Source: Pseudonocardiales bacterium (GTDB lineage: Bacteria; Actinomycetota; Actinomycetes; Mycobacteriales; Pseudonocardiaceae). Taken from it: DNA of 58,089 nucleotides. This document shows positions 45,902 through 54,133 of this stretch, in pieces (the first letter of the stretch is position 1; every line of letters starts with the position of its first letter). The translations under genes and the position numbers were made by a program. The stretch spans positions 1-58,089 of the forward strand of contig JAFATA010000081.1 in NCBI GenBank assembly GCA_019244165.1, written 5' to 3'. The notes beneath the pieces are model-generated. The model searched no databases. It had not been told where the DNA came from and was given only the letters and a program-made list of their open reading frames with translations.

Positions 45902-45929
45902 TCCTGCATGCCCATTGATCCTGCATGCC
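45896..45929. repeat. 17-bp perfect tandem duplication over a stop codon
   Basis: CATTGATCCTGCATGCC occurs twice (45896-45912, 45913-45929), followed by a partial third copy. The first copy includes the stop of the glycosyltransferase. Confidence 0.9.
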
Positions 45930-46026
45930 ATTGATAGGCCCAGTGGTACGGTACGCCGCTCGGACAGCGGGAAGGCGGCGAAGTGGATCACATTCTGGGC
46001 ACAGCTTCCGGCCGTGAGGGCCGGCG

Positions 46027-47670
46027 GTGATCGCCACATCGGTGACGGTACGTGAGGAACAAGCCCCTACTCTCGCGCGGAACTCGGTGACCGTCGCTGG
46101 TTGGACCCTGCTCAGCAGGATCACCGGGGTGTTGCGGGTGGTGGTCATCGGGCAGGTGTTGGGGGCGACGTACTTCGCGAACGCTTTCCAGACCAGCTAC
46201 CTGCTTCCTCATCTGGTGTTCACGTTGATCGCGGGGCCAGTGCTGGGAATGGTGTTGATCCCCAGTGTGGTCCGCGCGATCGGTGCCGGTGGCCAAGCGC
46301 GTGCTCGGGAGATCTTGGGCGGGGTCAGTGGCTGGTTGCTCACAATCGCGGCTGCGGTGAGCGCGTTGCTGATGATCCTTTCCCCCGCGGTGGCGTGGAC
46401 GCTGAATTTCGGCGTCCCCGATCCCGCTGCCCGGGCGCGCGGAGTGTGGCTGGCTACGCTGGCGGTGCTGCTGCTGGCCCCCCAGGTCGTGCTGTACACC
46501 CTGGTGCACCTGGGTACCGTCGCCCAGCAAGCCAGGGGGCGTTTTGCGCTGCCGGCCGGTGCCCAGGTGGTGGAGAATCTCATCCTGATTCCGACGGTGA
46601 TCGTCGCCGGCTGGTACTACGGGACCGGCTTGGACGTCGAGCAGGTGCCCGTCGGGCTGGTGCTCGTGCTCGGCGGAGGCAGCACGGCGGCCGTTACCGT
46701 GACCGTCGCGCTCCAACTCGCTGGTACCGCGAGGGTGGGGCTGCTGACCTGGCCTTCGATGCGTGGGCGGCACGACCCCGAGGTCCGCTTGGTCGCCCGC
46801 CGGCTCGTGCGTTCGGTCGGCGTGGCGGCCTGGCCAGCCGCGGCGATGTACCTCCTGTTCGCCCTGGCCGGCACGGTACGCGGTGGGGTGTTTGTGGTGC
46901 AGCTGACCCACACCGTTATCTTGTCCCTGGCTTTCGTCAGTGGTCGGGCGGTGGCGATGGCTGTGCTTCCAAAGCTGGCCCGCGCCGCTTACCGTGACGA
47001 TGGCGCCATCTTCGGCTCACAATGGCGGCAGGGTCTGTCCTACGTCCTGATCGCCAGCCTGCCGCTGCTGGTCCTGCTCGGGATAAACTCCGGGCTCACC
47101 GCGAAGCTGCTGGCATCTGACCAGTTCCGGCATGCCGCCTTGATCGGTCCGCTCGCCACCTGCATGGGATTGGCGGCGGTAGGTCAGCTGATCGCTGGAG
47201 TGCACGACATTGGCCGCCAGGCGCTGTTCGCGCGGTTGAACGATCGCATCCCGCGCCAGGCGAGCAAGGTGGCCTTCGGTGTGATCGTTATTGCCGCGGC
47301 CGTGGGCCTACTCCTTCCCGCCGACGGCTCCCGTCTGGTGTGGCTGGTGATGGCGCACCTCGCCGGTGAGCTCACCGCCGCTGGGATAGTGCTCACCCGA
47401 CTACGGCAGGCGATCCGGCCCGAACTGTTCCTCGAACGCCGATCCCTCGCCGCCGCGCTGGTCGCTGCCCTCGCCATTGTCCCGCTAGCCGGCGCAGTGC
47501 GGTGGACCGAACAAATCCAGGCCAGCGGCCGGCTCGCCAGCATGACGTTCTTCGCGCTAGGCGCTGCGGTGGTAGTCGGGGTCTACGTCCTCGTGCTCCG
47601 AGCCGTCACCCGACGAATCAGCGGGCGGCACCTTACTGTGAGCTCATCTTCCTCTTCTGTCACGTGGTGA
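46027..47670 (+). CDS. MurJ/MviN-type lipid flippase family protein
   Basis: 547 residues with about 14 hydrophobic helices and the MurJ/MviN N-terminal pattern RNSVTVAGWTLLSRITGVLRVVVIGQVLGATYFANAFQTSYLLPHLVFTLIAGPVLGMVLIPSVV. It could flip a lipid-linked precursor across the membrane. Its position after two glycosyltransferases suggests a glycolipid or polymer other than peptidoglycan, though lipid II cannot be excluded. GTG 46027. No C-terminal kinase-like extension. Confidence 0.87.
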   Translation: MIATSVTVREEQAPTLARNSVTVAGWTLLSRITGVLRVVVIGQVLGATYFANAFQTSYLLPHLVFTLIAGPVLGMVLIPSVVRAIGAGGQARAREILGGVSGWLLTIAAAVSALLMILSPAVAWTLNFGVPDPAARARGVWLATLAVLLLAPQVVLYTLVHLGTVAQQARGRFALPAGAQVVENLILIPTVIVAGWYYGTGLDVEQVPVGLVLVLGGGSTAAVTVTVALQLAGTARVGLLTWPSMRGRHDPEVRLVARRLVRSVGVAAWPAAAMYLLFALAGTVRGGVFVVQLTHTVILSLAFVSGRAVAMAVLPKLARAAYRDDGAIFGSQWRQGLSYVLIASLPLLVLLGINSGLTAKLLASDQFRHAALIGPLATCMGLAAVGQLIAGVHDIGRQALFARLNDRIPRQASKVAFGVIVIAAAVGLLLPADGSRLVWLVMAHLAGELTAAGIVLTRLRQAIRPELFLERRSLAAALVAALAIVPLAGAVRWTEQIQASGRLASMTFFALGAAVVVGVYVLVLRAVTRRISGRHLTVSSSSSSVTW

Positions 47671-47725
47671 TCTGCCCACGAAACCCGCTCTGGACGTGTG
47701 CTAGCGGTCCGGGAGGTCCGTCAGT

Positions 47726-47757
47726 GGTGTCAAGTGGTGCATCCACAGCTTGACACC
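47726..47757 (+). terminator. Hairpin downstream of the flippase gene
   Basis: GGTGTCAAG (47726-47734) pairs with CTTGACACC (47749-47757); the loop can extend with an inner TGG/CCA pair. It lies 56 bases after the flippase stop. Confidence 0.55.
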
Positions 47758-48110
47758 GCCGATGGCAGTCCAGGCAGATGCAGCGACGCGGGCGCCTTGC
47801 GTTCCCAGGCGCTCAGTTCCCAGCCGATGGAGGAGTGCACCCTGGGCCAGGGCGAGGCATTGAATCAGACCGGCCTGTTGATCAACGGAGTGGGCAGCCG
47901 AAATAGGCCGGCCCTCGCGTTGGCATGTCGTGGCGAGGTGAGTGCCTTGGGTGGGTCCACCGACGCGGTGGGTGCGGTGTAACGTCCCGCACGCACATTG
48001 TCACCCTGAGTGGTCAGTTCCCAGGGAACTGTGACGTTGTGTGCAGGTTGTTTGCAGGTCACGGGTAGATAACTGGCAGTGCGAGTTCGACTTGTCCTAA
48101 GGAGCATGCA
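47758..48110. other. Upstream region of the Trp/His-rich protein operon
   Basis: No supported gene. It should contain the promoter for the repeat protein and dynamin genes. Confidence 0.5.
48015..48031. promoter_or_regulatory. Perfect palindrome, possible operator
   Basis: CAGTTCCCAGGGAACTG is an 8+1+8 perfect palindrome 80 bases upstream of the repeat protein's ATG. This is the size and symmetry of a dimeric repressor site. No matching copy was noticed elsewhere in the window. Confidence 0.5.
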
Positions 48111-49907
48111 ATGCCTGAAGTCTCTATCAACCAGCGCTGGCTAGCGGCCGAGGTGCGCGATGACGTCCGGCACGACCTTGCCGACGCCCTGCATGACGCT
48201 CACCTGTGGGTGCCTGGAGCCGACTACTTCGGTCCGGTCTGGGTTGACGGGGTCGGTTGGGTGGTACCGGAGGGTTGGGCGCCTCCGCATGGCTGGGCGC
48301 CTCCACCTGGCTGGTACCAGCCCGCCTACTGGGATCAGGACGACTACCGCGGGTGGTGCAACAACTACTACAGCAGCGACCACGACTGGCGCGGCTGGGA
48401 GCAGTGCGACCACTTCCAAAACCACGACAACTGGCACGGTTGGGTCCCGGGCGCGGATTACTTCGGTCCGGTCTGGGCTGATGGGGTCGGTTGGGTGGTA
48501 CCGGAGGGTTGGGAGCCTCCGCATGGCTGGGCGCCTCCACCTGGCTGGTACCAGCCCGCCTACTGGGACCACGACGACTACCGCGGGTGGTGCAACAACC
48601 ACTACAGCAGCGACCACGACTGGCGCGGCTGGGAGAACCGCTACCACTGGGGTGAGCACAACCAGTGGCACGGCTGGAACAACGAGCGTGGGTGGACTGA
48701 CCACGATCGTGACCAGCGTGGGTGGACCGACCACGATCGTGACCAGCGTGGGTGGACCGATCACGATCGTGACCAGCGTGGGTGGACCGATCACGATCGT
48801 GACCAGCGGCAGGACAACCGCCACGGGCAGCATGAGGACTGGGACCCGGAGCACCAGAACAGCGACCTAAGCCAGGGCGACCGTGCTCCGCAGCGCGATG
48901 TCCGGGGCGGCGATGGGGCTCACCACCTGGGTGTCACTCAGCATGGTCAGGGCCTGCGGGGCCAGCTGGAGCACGACGTGCAGCGCGGGATCGACAGCGG
49001 CCGTACCGGTGACAGCGTGCAGCGCAGCGACCTGAGTTATCAGCAGCACGGTCAGTCCCTCGGCGGTTTGCAGGGCGGTCCAGCGAACCCTGTCGCGCCG
49101 GTCGCATCGACCCTCTCTGCACCCGCCTTCTCTGCACCCGCGTCGTCGTTCGCCAGCGGCCCGTCGTTGTCCAACGGCGCCTCGGTGGGTCCGAACGTGG
49201 CTCCCAGTGCCAGCGCGCCGGCCGTCGCGACCACCACTGCCGCAGCGTCGGTGGCGCCGGTAAACGCCACCCCCTTAGACCCGAGGTCCTCGACGCACGT
49301 CGCTTCCCAGCCGCTGAGTCACAGTGTCCAGGAGGCCGCGACGGTGAACACCGTGGCGCATCAGGACAACAACGACTCGCGGTCCGGCTCACCACGCGGC
49401 AGCGAGTCGAGCCACGGTCCGAGCGTCAACCAAGACTCCAGGCAGGGCTCGGGCCACCACTCCGGCGGCTTCACCGGTGGCCATGGCGGCTTCGGCGGTG
49501 CTCCGCAGGCCGACACCGGCACCCAGACCGACGGGCGCGGCGCCCCCGGCCATCCGTCCCACCCGGCCGCGCCTCAGGCCGACCTAGGCGGTTCCCATTC
49601 GTCCGGCGCCGTCTCGGGCCAGAGCACTCATTCGATCGGCACCACGTCCCAGCCGTCGGCTACCTCGACATCCCCGCACGGCACGGCGCCGGGGATGTCG
49701 AGTGGTTCGGCGTCAAATGTGCACAGCACGCCAACCACGCACAGCACGGCGCCAGCCACGATGCCCAGCTCCGACCCGGCCGGTGGGGCCGGTTCGTCGT
49801 CGCACGGTATGTCCAGTGGCCTGACGACGCATGACAGCGGCCAGGCCGTCACCCCGACGCATGACACCGCGCATCCCAGCACCCACCACACACCGGTAGG
49901 GCACTGA
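48111..49907 (+). CDS. Trp/His/Asp-rich modular repeat protein of unknown function
   Basis: 598 residues, no signal peptide. After a 32-residue start come two near-identical 78-80-residue modules (about 33-95 and 110-177) made of WVPGADYFGPVW, DGVGWVVPEGW, PPHGWAPPPGWYQPAYWD, DDYRGWCNN and YSSDHDWRGWE. Next, four tandem decapeptides (GWTDHDRDQR, 30-bp DNA units at about 48689-48810). The remaining 340 residues are Ser/Ala/Thr/Gly/Pro/His-rich and disordered. ATG 48111 with AAGGAG. The next gene is a dynamin-like protein 32 bases away. Aromatic and His clusters could bind metal, carbohydrate or drive condensation; nothing in the sequence decides. Confidence 0.88.
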   Translation: MPEVSINQRWLAAEVRDDVRHDLADALHDAHLWVPGADYFGPVWVDGVGWVVPEGWAPPHGWAPPPGWYQPAYWDQDDYRGWCNNYYSSDHDWRGWEQCDHFQNHDNWHGWVPGADYFGPVWADGVGWVVPEGWEPPHGWAPPPGWYQPAYWDHDDYRGWCNNHYSSDHDWRGWENRYHWGEHNQWHGWNNERGWTDHDRDQRGWTDHDRDQRGWTDHDRDQRGWTDHDRDQRQDNRHGQHEDWDPEHQNSDLSQGDRAPQRDVRGGDGAHHLGVTQHGQGLRGQLEHDVQRGIDSGRTGDSVQRSDLSYQQHGQSLGGLQGGPANPVAPVASTLSAPAFSAPASSFASGPSLSNGASVGPNVAPSASAPAVATTTAAASVAPVNATPLDPRSSTHVASQPLSHSVQEAATVNTVAHQDNNDSRSGSPRGSESSHGPSVNQDSRQGSGHHSGGFTGGHGGFGGAPQADTGTQTDGRGAPGHPSHPAAPQADLGGSHSSGAVSGQSTHSIGTTSQPSATSTSPHGTAPGMSSGSASNVHSTPTTHSTAPATMPSSDPAGGAGSSSHGMSSGLTTHDSGQAVTPTHDTAHPSTHHTPVGH

Positions 49908-49939
49908 TCGGGGCGTCACGGGAAGGAGAGGGACGAGCG

Positions 49940-51589
49940 GTGTCGGTGACGATGCAGCCAACCGAGTTGATGACCAGCGCCGAGCTGGTGAGTCTGCTCG
50001 AGCAGGCCAGTCAGCTGGCTGGTCGAGCCGGTCGGCCCGACCCGGTTGAGCGGCTGGCCAGGGCTCGCGCGCGGCTAGCCGCTCGGCGGATGCGTGTGGT
50101 GGTGGTCGGGGCGCCCGGCCAGGGTGCCACCTCTTTGGTCCAGGTCCTGCAACGGACGACGGCTGATCGGCTGCCGGGGGCAAGTTTCGTGGACGCTCCC
50201 GGCCCCGCGGGGTTGAACCAGCCGGTGGTGCCGGGACCGGGGTCAGCGGACGTGGTGTTGTTTGTCTGCGACGCGGGTCATGAGTACGGCCCGGCGGAGC
50301 TGGACGCGCTGGCTCGGATCCGGGCGCAGGGCATCGCGGTGGCCGGCGTGCTCACCAAGATCGACGCCTACCCTCGGTGGGCTGAGGTCCAGCGGGCTAA
50401 CCGGTCGCGGCTGCAAGCAGCCAGGCTGGACTCGCCGACCATCCCGCTGCTGCCGGTGTCCTCGGCAATGTGCGAGAGCGGCCGGCAGCGTGGTGACAAC
50501 GCGTTGTCGGTCGCTTCCGGGGTACCGCAGCTGCTCGAGTTCCTGCGTGACCGGATCGGGACCAGGGTGGATCCGGCGCTGCGCGACTGGGTGCTCAGCG
50601 AGGTGCGGGCCGTCACCGACCAGCTGGGCACGATCTGGAACCGTGAGCTGGATGCGTTGCGAGGCTCCGGCGACTCACCACAGCAGCGGCAGCAGCGGGC
50701 AGTGGCCGAGCTGGAGCGGCGCCAGCATCTGTCGGCGCAGTGGCAGCTCGCGCTCAGCGACGGCGTGACCGAGCTGATGACGCAGGTGGATTTCGACCTG
50801 CGTGAGCAGCTGCGTGAGGTTATGGAACTCGCCGAGGAGCACATCACCAAGGTCAAACCGATGCGGCACTGGCAGCAGTTCGATAAGTTGGTGCGCGGCA
50901 AGGTCGAGGAGAGCGTGCAGGCGAACTTCCAGCTGGCCGGAAAGCGCTCCCAGGTACTGGCCGCGCAGGTGGCTGCGAAGCTGGCCGGCAATCCGGATGG
51001 CTCGCACACCGGCGTGGTGCTGCCTGAGGTGAGGGTGGCCGGCCCCGACGAGGCGTTGCGCCGGGTCAAGTCGATGGAACCACCGAATAGCGGCAGCGGG
51101 TTCGCGCGGGTGGTCAACAGCCTGCGCGGTTCCTATGGCGGCATCCTCATGGTCGGTGTGCTGACCAGTCTCGCCGGCCTAGCGCTGATCAGCGTCTGGT
51201 CGGTCGCGGCCGGCGTGCTGCTGGGACTGTTCACCTTCTGGGAGGATCGCAAAAACGGCCACGAGCGCGGCAAGGCCGAGGCCAAAATGGCGGTGTCCAA
51301 GCTGATGGACAATGTGAACTTCCGGGTAGGCGACGAGTTGCGGTCGCAACTGCGCGTCGTGCACCGAGCGTTGCGCGACCACTTCACCGAAATCAACGAC
51401 CAGCGGCTGCGTACCGCCGCAGACGCGGTACGCGCCGCCGCTCTGTCCCACGGCGATCAGCCCGACGCACGGCTATCCCAATTGCACAACAACCTCGCCG
51501 AGCTGCGCCAGCTTCGCATCCTTTCCACCATGCCCACCCCCGACCGGCCTCACCCCACCGCTCAACGCGGGGACCTCATGTACGCATAG
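49940..51589 (+). CDS. Dynamin-like protein with degenerate P-loop
   Basis: 549 residues. GTPase-like domain at about 50-235: G1 position reads VGAPGQGATSL where GxxxxGK[S/T] is expected (Lys replaced by Ala); G3 DAPG and G4 VLTKID are present. A long helical stalk follows (about 260-380), then two adjacent hydrophobic helices (GGILMVGVLTSLAGLALISVWSVAAGVLLGLFTF, about 393-430) and a second helical part to the C-terminus. This matches bacterial dynamin-like proteins such as IniA or DynA/DynB that act on membranes. Nucleotide binding is doubtful. It may work with the repeat protein before it. Confidence 0.85.
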   Translation: MSVTMQPTELMTSAELVSLLEQASQLAGRAGRPDPVERLARARARLAARRMRVVVVGAPGQGATSLVQVLQRTTADRLPGASFVDAPGPAGLNQPVVPGPGSADVVLFVCDAGHEYGPAELDALARIRAQGIAVAGVLTKIDAYPRWAEVQRANRSRLQAARLDSPTIPLLPVSSAMCESGRQRGDNALSVASGVPQLLEFLRDRIGTRVDPALRDWVLSEVRAVTDQLGTIWNRELDALRGSGDSPQQRQQRAVAELERRQHLSAQWQLALSDGVTELMTQVDFDLREQLREVMELAEEHITKVKPMRHWQQFDKLVRGKVEESVQANFQLAGKRSQVLAAQVAAKLAGNPDGSHTGVVLPEVRVAGPDEALRRVKSMEPPNSGSGFARVVNSLRGSYGGILMVGVLTSLAGLALISVWSVAAGVLLGLFTFWEDRKNGHERGKAEAKMAVSKLMDNVNFRVGDELRSQLRVVHRALRDHFTEINDQRLRTAADAVRAAALSHGDQPDARLSQLHNNLAELRQLRILSTMPTPDRPHPTAQRGDLMYA

Positions 51590-51623
51590 GGACGCGAGGA
51601 CTACAGGAACTTCCCGGCCCAGG

Positions 51624-51676
51624 GCTCCCGAAGCTACGGCCAGGGGTCAAACTGACTTGTCGGTAACTTCGGGAGC
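51624..51676 (+). terminator. Hairpin after the dynamin-like gene
   Basis: GCTCCCGAAGCTAC (51624-51637) pairs with GTAACTTCGGGAGC (51663-51676) with one mismatch, 35 bases beyond the stop. No T-run. The rest of 51590-51833 has no gene. Confidence 0.55.
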
Positions 51677-51833
51677 TAGTGAATGCGGCGTCGCGCAGGT
51701 AGGCGTCCAGTTCCCGTAGCAACCGGACAGATCCCGCCACGGGCAGCCAGTCCGACTTCACCGGAACACCCTGTTGATCACCGTCCGGTGATCGGCCCAG
51801 CCGCGTCAAGAGATCCACGGGACACGAGAAGGA

Positions 51834-52085
51834 TTAGGGGTGAGGGCCGATGTCAAGCACGGTGATCACCGCGATAGCTTGATCGTCGCGGATCTCATCC
51901 GGCCCGTACATCCACCAGATCCGTCGCGCCCCAGGAGTCCGATTTTCCACATAGGCGTCCCAAACCTTCGCCTTCGGCGCGCCGGGCCGCACCTTACGCA
52001 GTTTGGCCGCGTACTGGGGACTGCTGTCGAGTAGGTCCAGCGTTTCCCGAGCCGGGGTGGCCAACCGTAGCCGATAGGAGCTCAC
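51834..52085 (-). CDS. Probable RelE/ParE-like toxin of a type II module
   Basis: 83 residues: MSSYRLRLATPARETLDLLDSSPQYAAKLRKVR, then WDAYVENRTPGARRIWWMYG and AIAVITVLDIGPHP, consistent with a small RelE/ParE-like beta-alpha fold. GTG 52085 lies 3 bases after the upstream gene stop with GAGGAG in the intergenic overlap. The pairing with the AbrB-like gene ahead suggests toxin after antitoxin. No biochemical motif proves activity. Confidence 0.65.
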   Translation of the reverse strand: MSSYRLRLATPARETLDLLDSSPQYAAKLRKVRPGAPKAKVWDAYVENRTPGARRIWWMYGPDEIRDDQAIAVITVLDIGPHP

Positions 52086-52088
52086 CGG

Positions 52089-52340
52089 CTACTCCTCATT
52101 GGTGTCGGTCGCGTAGTCGGTGAAGTCGCCCAGATCGACGGTACGCCTGGCTTGGGCCTCGGTGATCCCCGTGCGGATGCGCTCGGCCAGGGCAGGGTTT
52201 TCCCAGACGATCAACTCGCGCTCAGGGATGGAGACCACCGGAGTGAGCAGCAGCACGCCATCGATGTTGCGGGCCACCCGGTAGCGTCCTCCAGGCTCGG
52301 CGCCAGCACGGCCCAGGCTGACCCGACCGCGGCTGTCCAC
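52089..52340 (-). CDS. Probable SpoVT/AbrB-like antitoxin
   Basis: 83 residues from GTG 52340: VDSRGRVSLGRAGAEPGGRYRVARNIDGVLLLTPVVSIPERELIVWENPALAERI. The VDSRGRVSLG start is the swapped-hairpin AbrB strand pair. Longer in-frame sequence upstream (PVPFEVVTETEVD) also fits the fold, but no ATG/GTG/TTG start is seen, so the true start is uncertain. Likely autorepressor and antitoxin for the following gene. Confidence 0.65.
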   Translation of the reverse strand: MDSRGRVSLGRAGAEPGGRYRVARNIDGVLLLTPVVSIPERELIVWENPALAERIRTGITEAQARRTVDLGDFTDYATDTNEE

Positions 52341-52401
52341 CTCGGTTTCGGTGACGACCTCGAAGGGGACAGGCAGCCCTTCTGGCCCACAAATCCGTGC
52401 G

Positions 52402-52713
52402 TCAGCCTTGACTCTGGTGATCCCTGGTTCGCGACTCGCACCACGCTCTGCACCACGCGCAAACCGCTCGCGCGCTCATCCCGCGCGACGATATGTCGTG
52501 CGCTCTTTGCTGGGGTAGAGTCATTTGCGCTTCGTGCTCGACCTGCGGCATCCCAGTACGGTAGCCGGCCTGGTCGGAGATCAGCGGGTCGGCGGGGGTG
52601 ATGACGTGCTGTACGACGTCGGCGAAGCTCGCTGGATTGGCCAGCGTGGCTGCTGCCTGGTTGCGCTGCCACGCTGTGTAGGAGTCCCGCAGCAGTTGCG
52701 GCACCCGGACCAC
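52402..52713 (-). CDS. Hypothetical protein, possibly truncated
   Basis: 103 residues from GTG 52713: VRVPQLLRDSYTAWQRNQAAATLANPASFADVVQHVITPADPLISDQAGYRTGMPQVEHEAQ, with strongly G/C third positions up to about residue 65 and then a less protein-like Arg/Cys/Ser-rich tail. It may be a gene whose 3' end was replaced. Family not recognised. Confidence 0.35.
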   Translation of the reverse strand: MVRVPQLLRDSYTAWQRNQAAATLANPASFADVVQHVITPADPLISDQAGYRTGMPQVEHEAQMTLPQQRAHDISSRGMSARAVCAWCRAWCESRTRDHQSQG

Positions 52714-52970
52714 GACCTGAGGCAGCTGCCGGAGTGAACCCCGCCGGCGATCAAGCGATCGCGAGAGCGGACCCGGGTTGTCTCTTGGGTTCGAGCAGTG
52801 GTACTTGATCGTAGATGTGGTGGTCGCGATGGCTGGGAGAAGTTGTCAGCGGCTGGAACTTCAGGCGCAGTCCTGGAGTGCACGTGTGCTGGTCGCCCCG
52901 GTGGTTCGCGAGGGGGTGTCGTGCGCGAGGGTGCTGCTTCGATCGGGCACAATCTTCTTCGGAGGTGGGC

Positions 52971-53279
52971 ATGCACGAGGTGATCGCGCAGAGAAGGACG
53001 GAGATTGAGGGCCTGTGTCGGAGGCTGCGGATCCGCCGTCTTGATCTTTTTGGCTCAGCCGTCGAGGGCTCGTTCGATCCGGACACCAGTGACGTGGATG
53101 TGCTGGTCGAGTTTGACGTCCAGCCGGGATTCGACTACTTCGGGACATACTTCGATCTGAAGGAAGGTCTTGAGCGGATTCTTGGGTACCCCGTCGATGT
53201 CGTCAGTGTCACGAGCATCCGCAATCCCTATTTCCGTGATCGAGTAATGCGTACTCGGGAAACGCTGTATGCGGCCTGA
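52971..53279 (+). CDS. mntA: MntA-like minimal nucleotidyltransferase (antitoxin of a HepT/MntA module)
   Basis: 102 residues with the MNT signature RRLDLFGSAVEGSFDPDTSDVDVLVEFD (GS-x10-DxD), then DLKEGLERILGYPVDVVSV. MntA antitoxins AMPylate the HepT RNase and neutralise it. ATG 52971 follows GGAGGTGGGC. Its last 11 bases overlap the start of a HepT-like frame, the standard module arrangement. Confidence 0.88.
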   Translation: MHEVIAQRRTEIEGLCRRLRIRRLDLFGSAVEGSFDPDTSDVDVLVEFDVQPGFDYFGTYFDLKEGLERILGYPVDVVSVTSIRNPYFRDRVMRTRETLYAA

Positions 53280-53480
53280 TCCCAGAAAGTATTTGTGGGA
53301 CGCGCTGCATGCGGCGGAGCTGGTTCAGGACTTTGTTCGTGGTCAGTCCTTCGCGGACTACCAGTCGGATGCGAAGCTCCGTTCGGCGGAAGTCGTGACG
53401 GAACCGCAGGACCGCTTCGAGGCGGGCAGCTATCTCGCGCTCACCGAGGCCATGAACAGCCATGAGATCGGCCGTGGCTT
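53269..53480 (+). pseudogene. Frameshifted, truncated HepT toxin
   Basis: GTG-less start at ATG 53269 gives MRPDPRKYLWDALHAAELVQDFVRGQSFADYQSDAKLRSA, a good HepT (DUF86) beginning. After about residue 41 the family pattern moves to another frame (a NRRTASRRAAISRS-like reading) and the diagnostic RNx4H...Y RNase motif is absent. The toxin is dead while MntA is intact. Confidence 0.75.
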
Positions 53481-53483
53481 AGC

Positions 53484-53602
53484 ATCACCCCGGCGCTACG
53501 TCAGATGTGGGCTTGCTCGACGATCGTCGGAGTGGACTGCGACCGGCTCTATCTACCGCACCAACAGGCCGAGTTCGCCGACCTGCTTGGCGTCGACCTG
53601 TA
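53484..53602 (+). pseudogene. C-terminal fragment of an unidentified gene
   Basis: An open frame without start reads SITPALRQMWACSTIVGVDCDRLYLPHQQAEFADLLGVDL and ends at TAG (53600-53602). A further short coding-like piece, SFLVEVDQINAVLADALT, ends near 53690 in another frame. These look like leftovers of one or more deleted genes; I cannot name them. Confidence 0.35.
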
Positions 53603-53765
53603 GGTCCTTCGCTCGTAGCGGGGCCACGACAGCTTCCTCGTGGAGGTTGACCAGATCAACGCGGTGCTGGCGGATGCCCTCACATAAGCATGATCGCAGT
53701 CTCCGCGAGGTGAACTTGCAGCGCGGGCAAGTCGATGGTCAACGTTGAGGGGATCATTTGGACCC

Positions 53766-53794
53766 TTGACATCCCCGTAGTAGTCTGGTGAACT
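53766..53794 (+). promoter_or_regulatory. Promoter of the cysteine leader ORF
   Basis: A perfect TTGACA -35 (53766-53771), 17-base spacer and a weak TGAACT -10 (53789-53794). A start point about 7 bases further would fall on the GTG at 53801. Confidence 0.5.
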
Positions 53795-53800
53795 CGAAGT

Positions 53801-53878
53801 GTGACCCCGATGGCCACGCTCACGAAGCGGCGACACGTGGACTTGCTCCGCGTCGCGGCACAAGCGTGTTGCTACTGA
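53801..53878 (+). CDS. Actinobacterial leader peptide (cysteine-attenuator type), probably leaderless
   Basis: 25 residues ending in RRHVDLLRVAAQACCY. The R-HVDL-R...A-C core is the hallmark of short leader peptides found before sulfur-assimilation genes in actinomycetes, where stalling at consecutive Cys codons controls downstream expression. Cys codons TGT TGC (53867-53872) precede Tyr and stop. GTG 53801 coincides with the predicted transcription start. The next gene is the Rv1284-type carbonic anhydrase, 255 bases on, which in M. tuberculosis lies beside cysDN. Confidence 0.7.
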   Translation: MTPMATLTKRRHVDLLRVAAQACCY

Positions 53879-54133
53879 TCGGTCGATCTCTTATCGGCTT
53901 CACTGGGGTTGCGACGATGTTCCCATGTCGGGCAATAATGGCGGGCGCACGGACAGGCCGCTAGTCCCCGCATCAAGCGTGGTCGGAGTTCCTGTTGTAC
54001 ATCGCGCGCAGCGCCGACGAATTGACTAAGACGCCCGGAAGTAATTCCTGGGATATCAAGTGTTTCTGGCCGAGTCGGCGAATGAACGCGTCCCTGATGC
54101 CCGTTTCATCCCCCTGAACACCATGGAGTATGC

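Noticed and set aside
47698..47982. 94-codon forward ORF downstream of the flippase
   Set aside because: Its start overlaps a terminator-like hairpin, no ribosome site, and composition is not protein-like.
48689..48810. Minus-strand Val/Pro-rich ORF opposite the Trp/His-rich repeats
   Set aside because: It is the antisense reflection of the repeat codons; the forward frame has the ribosome site and family-like modules.
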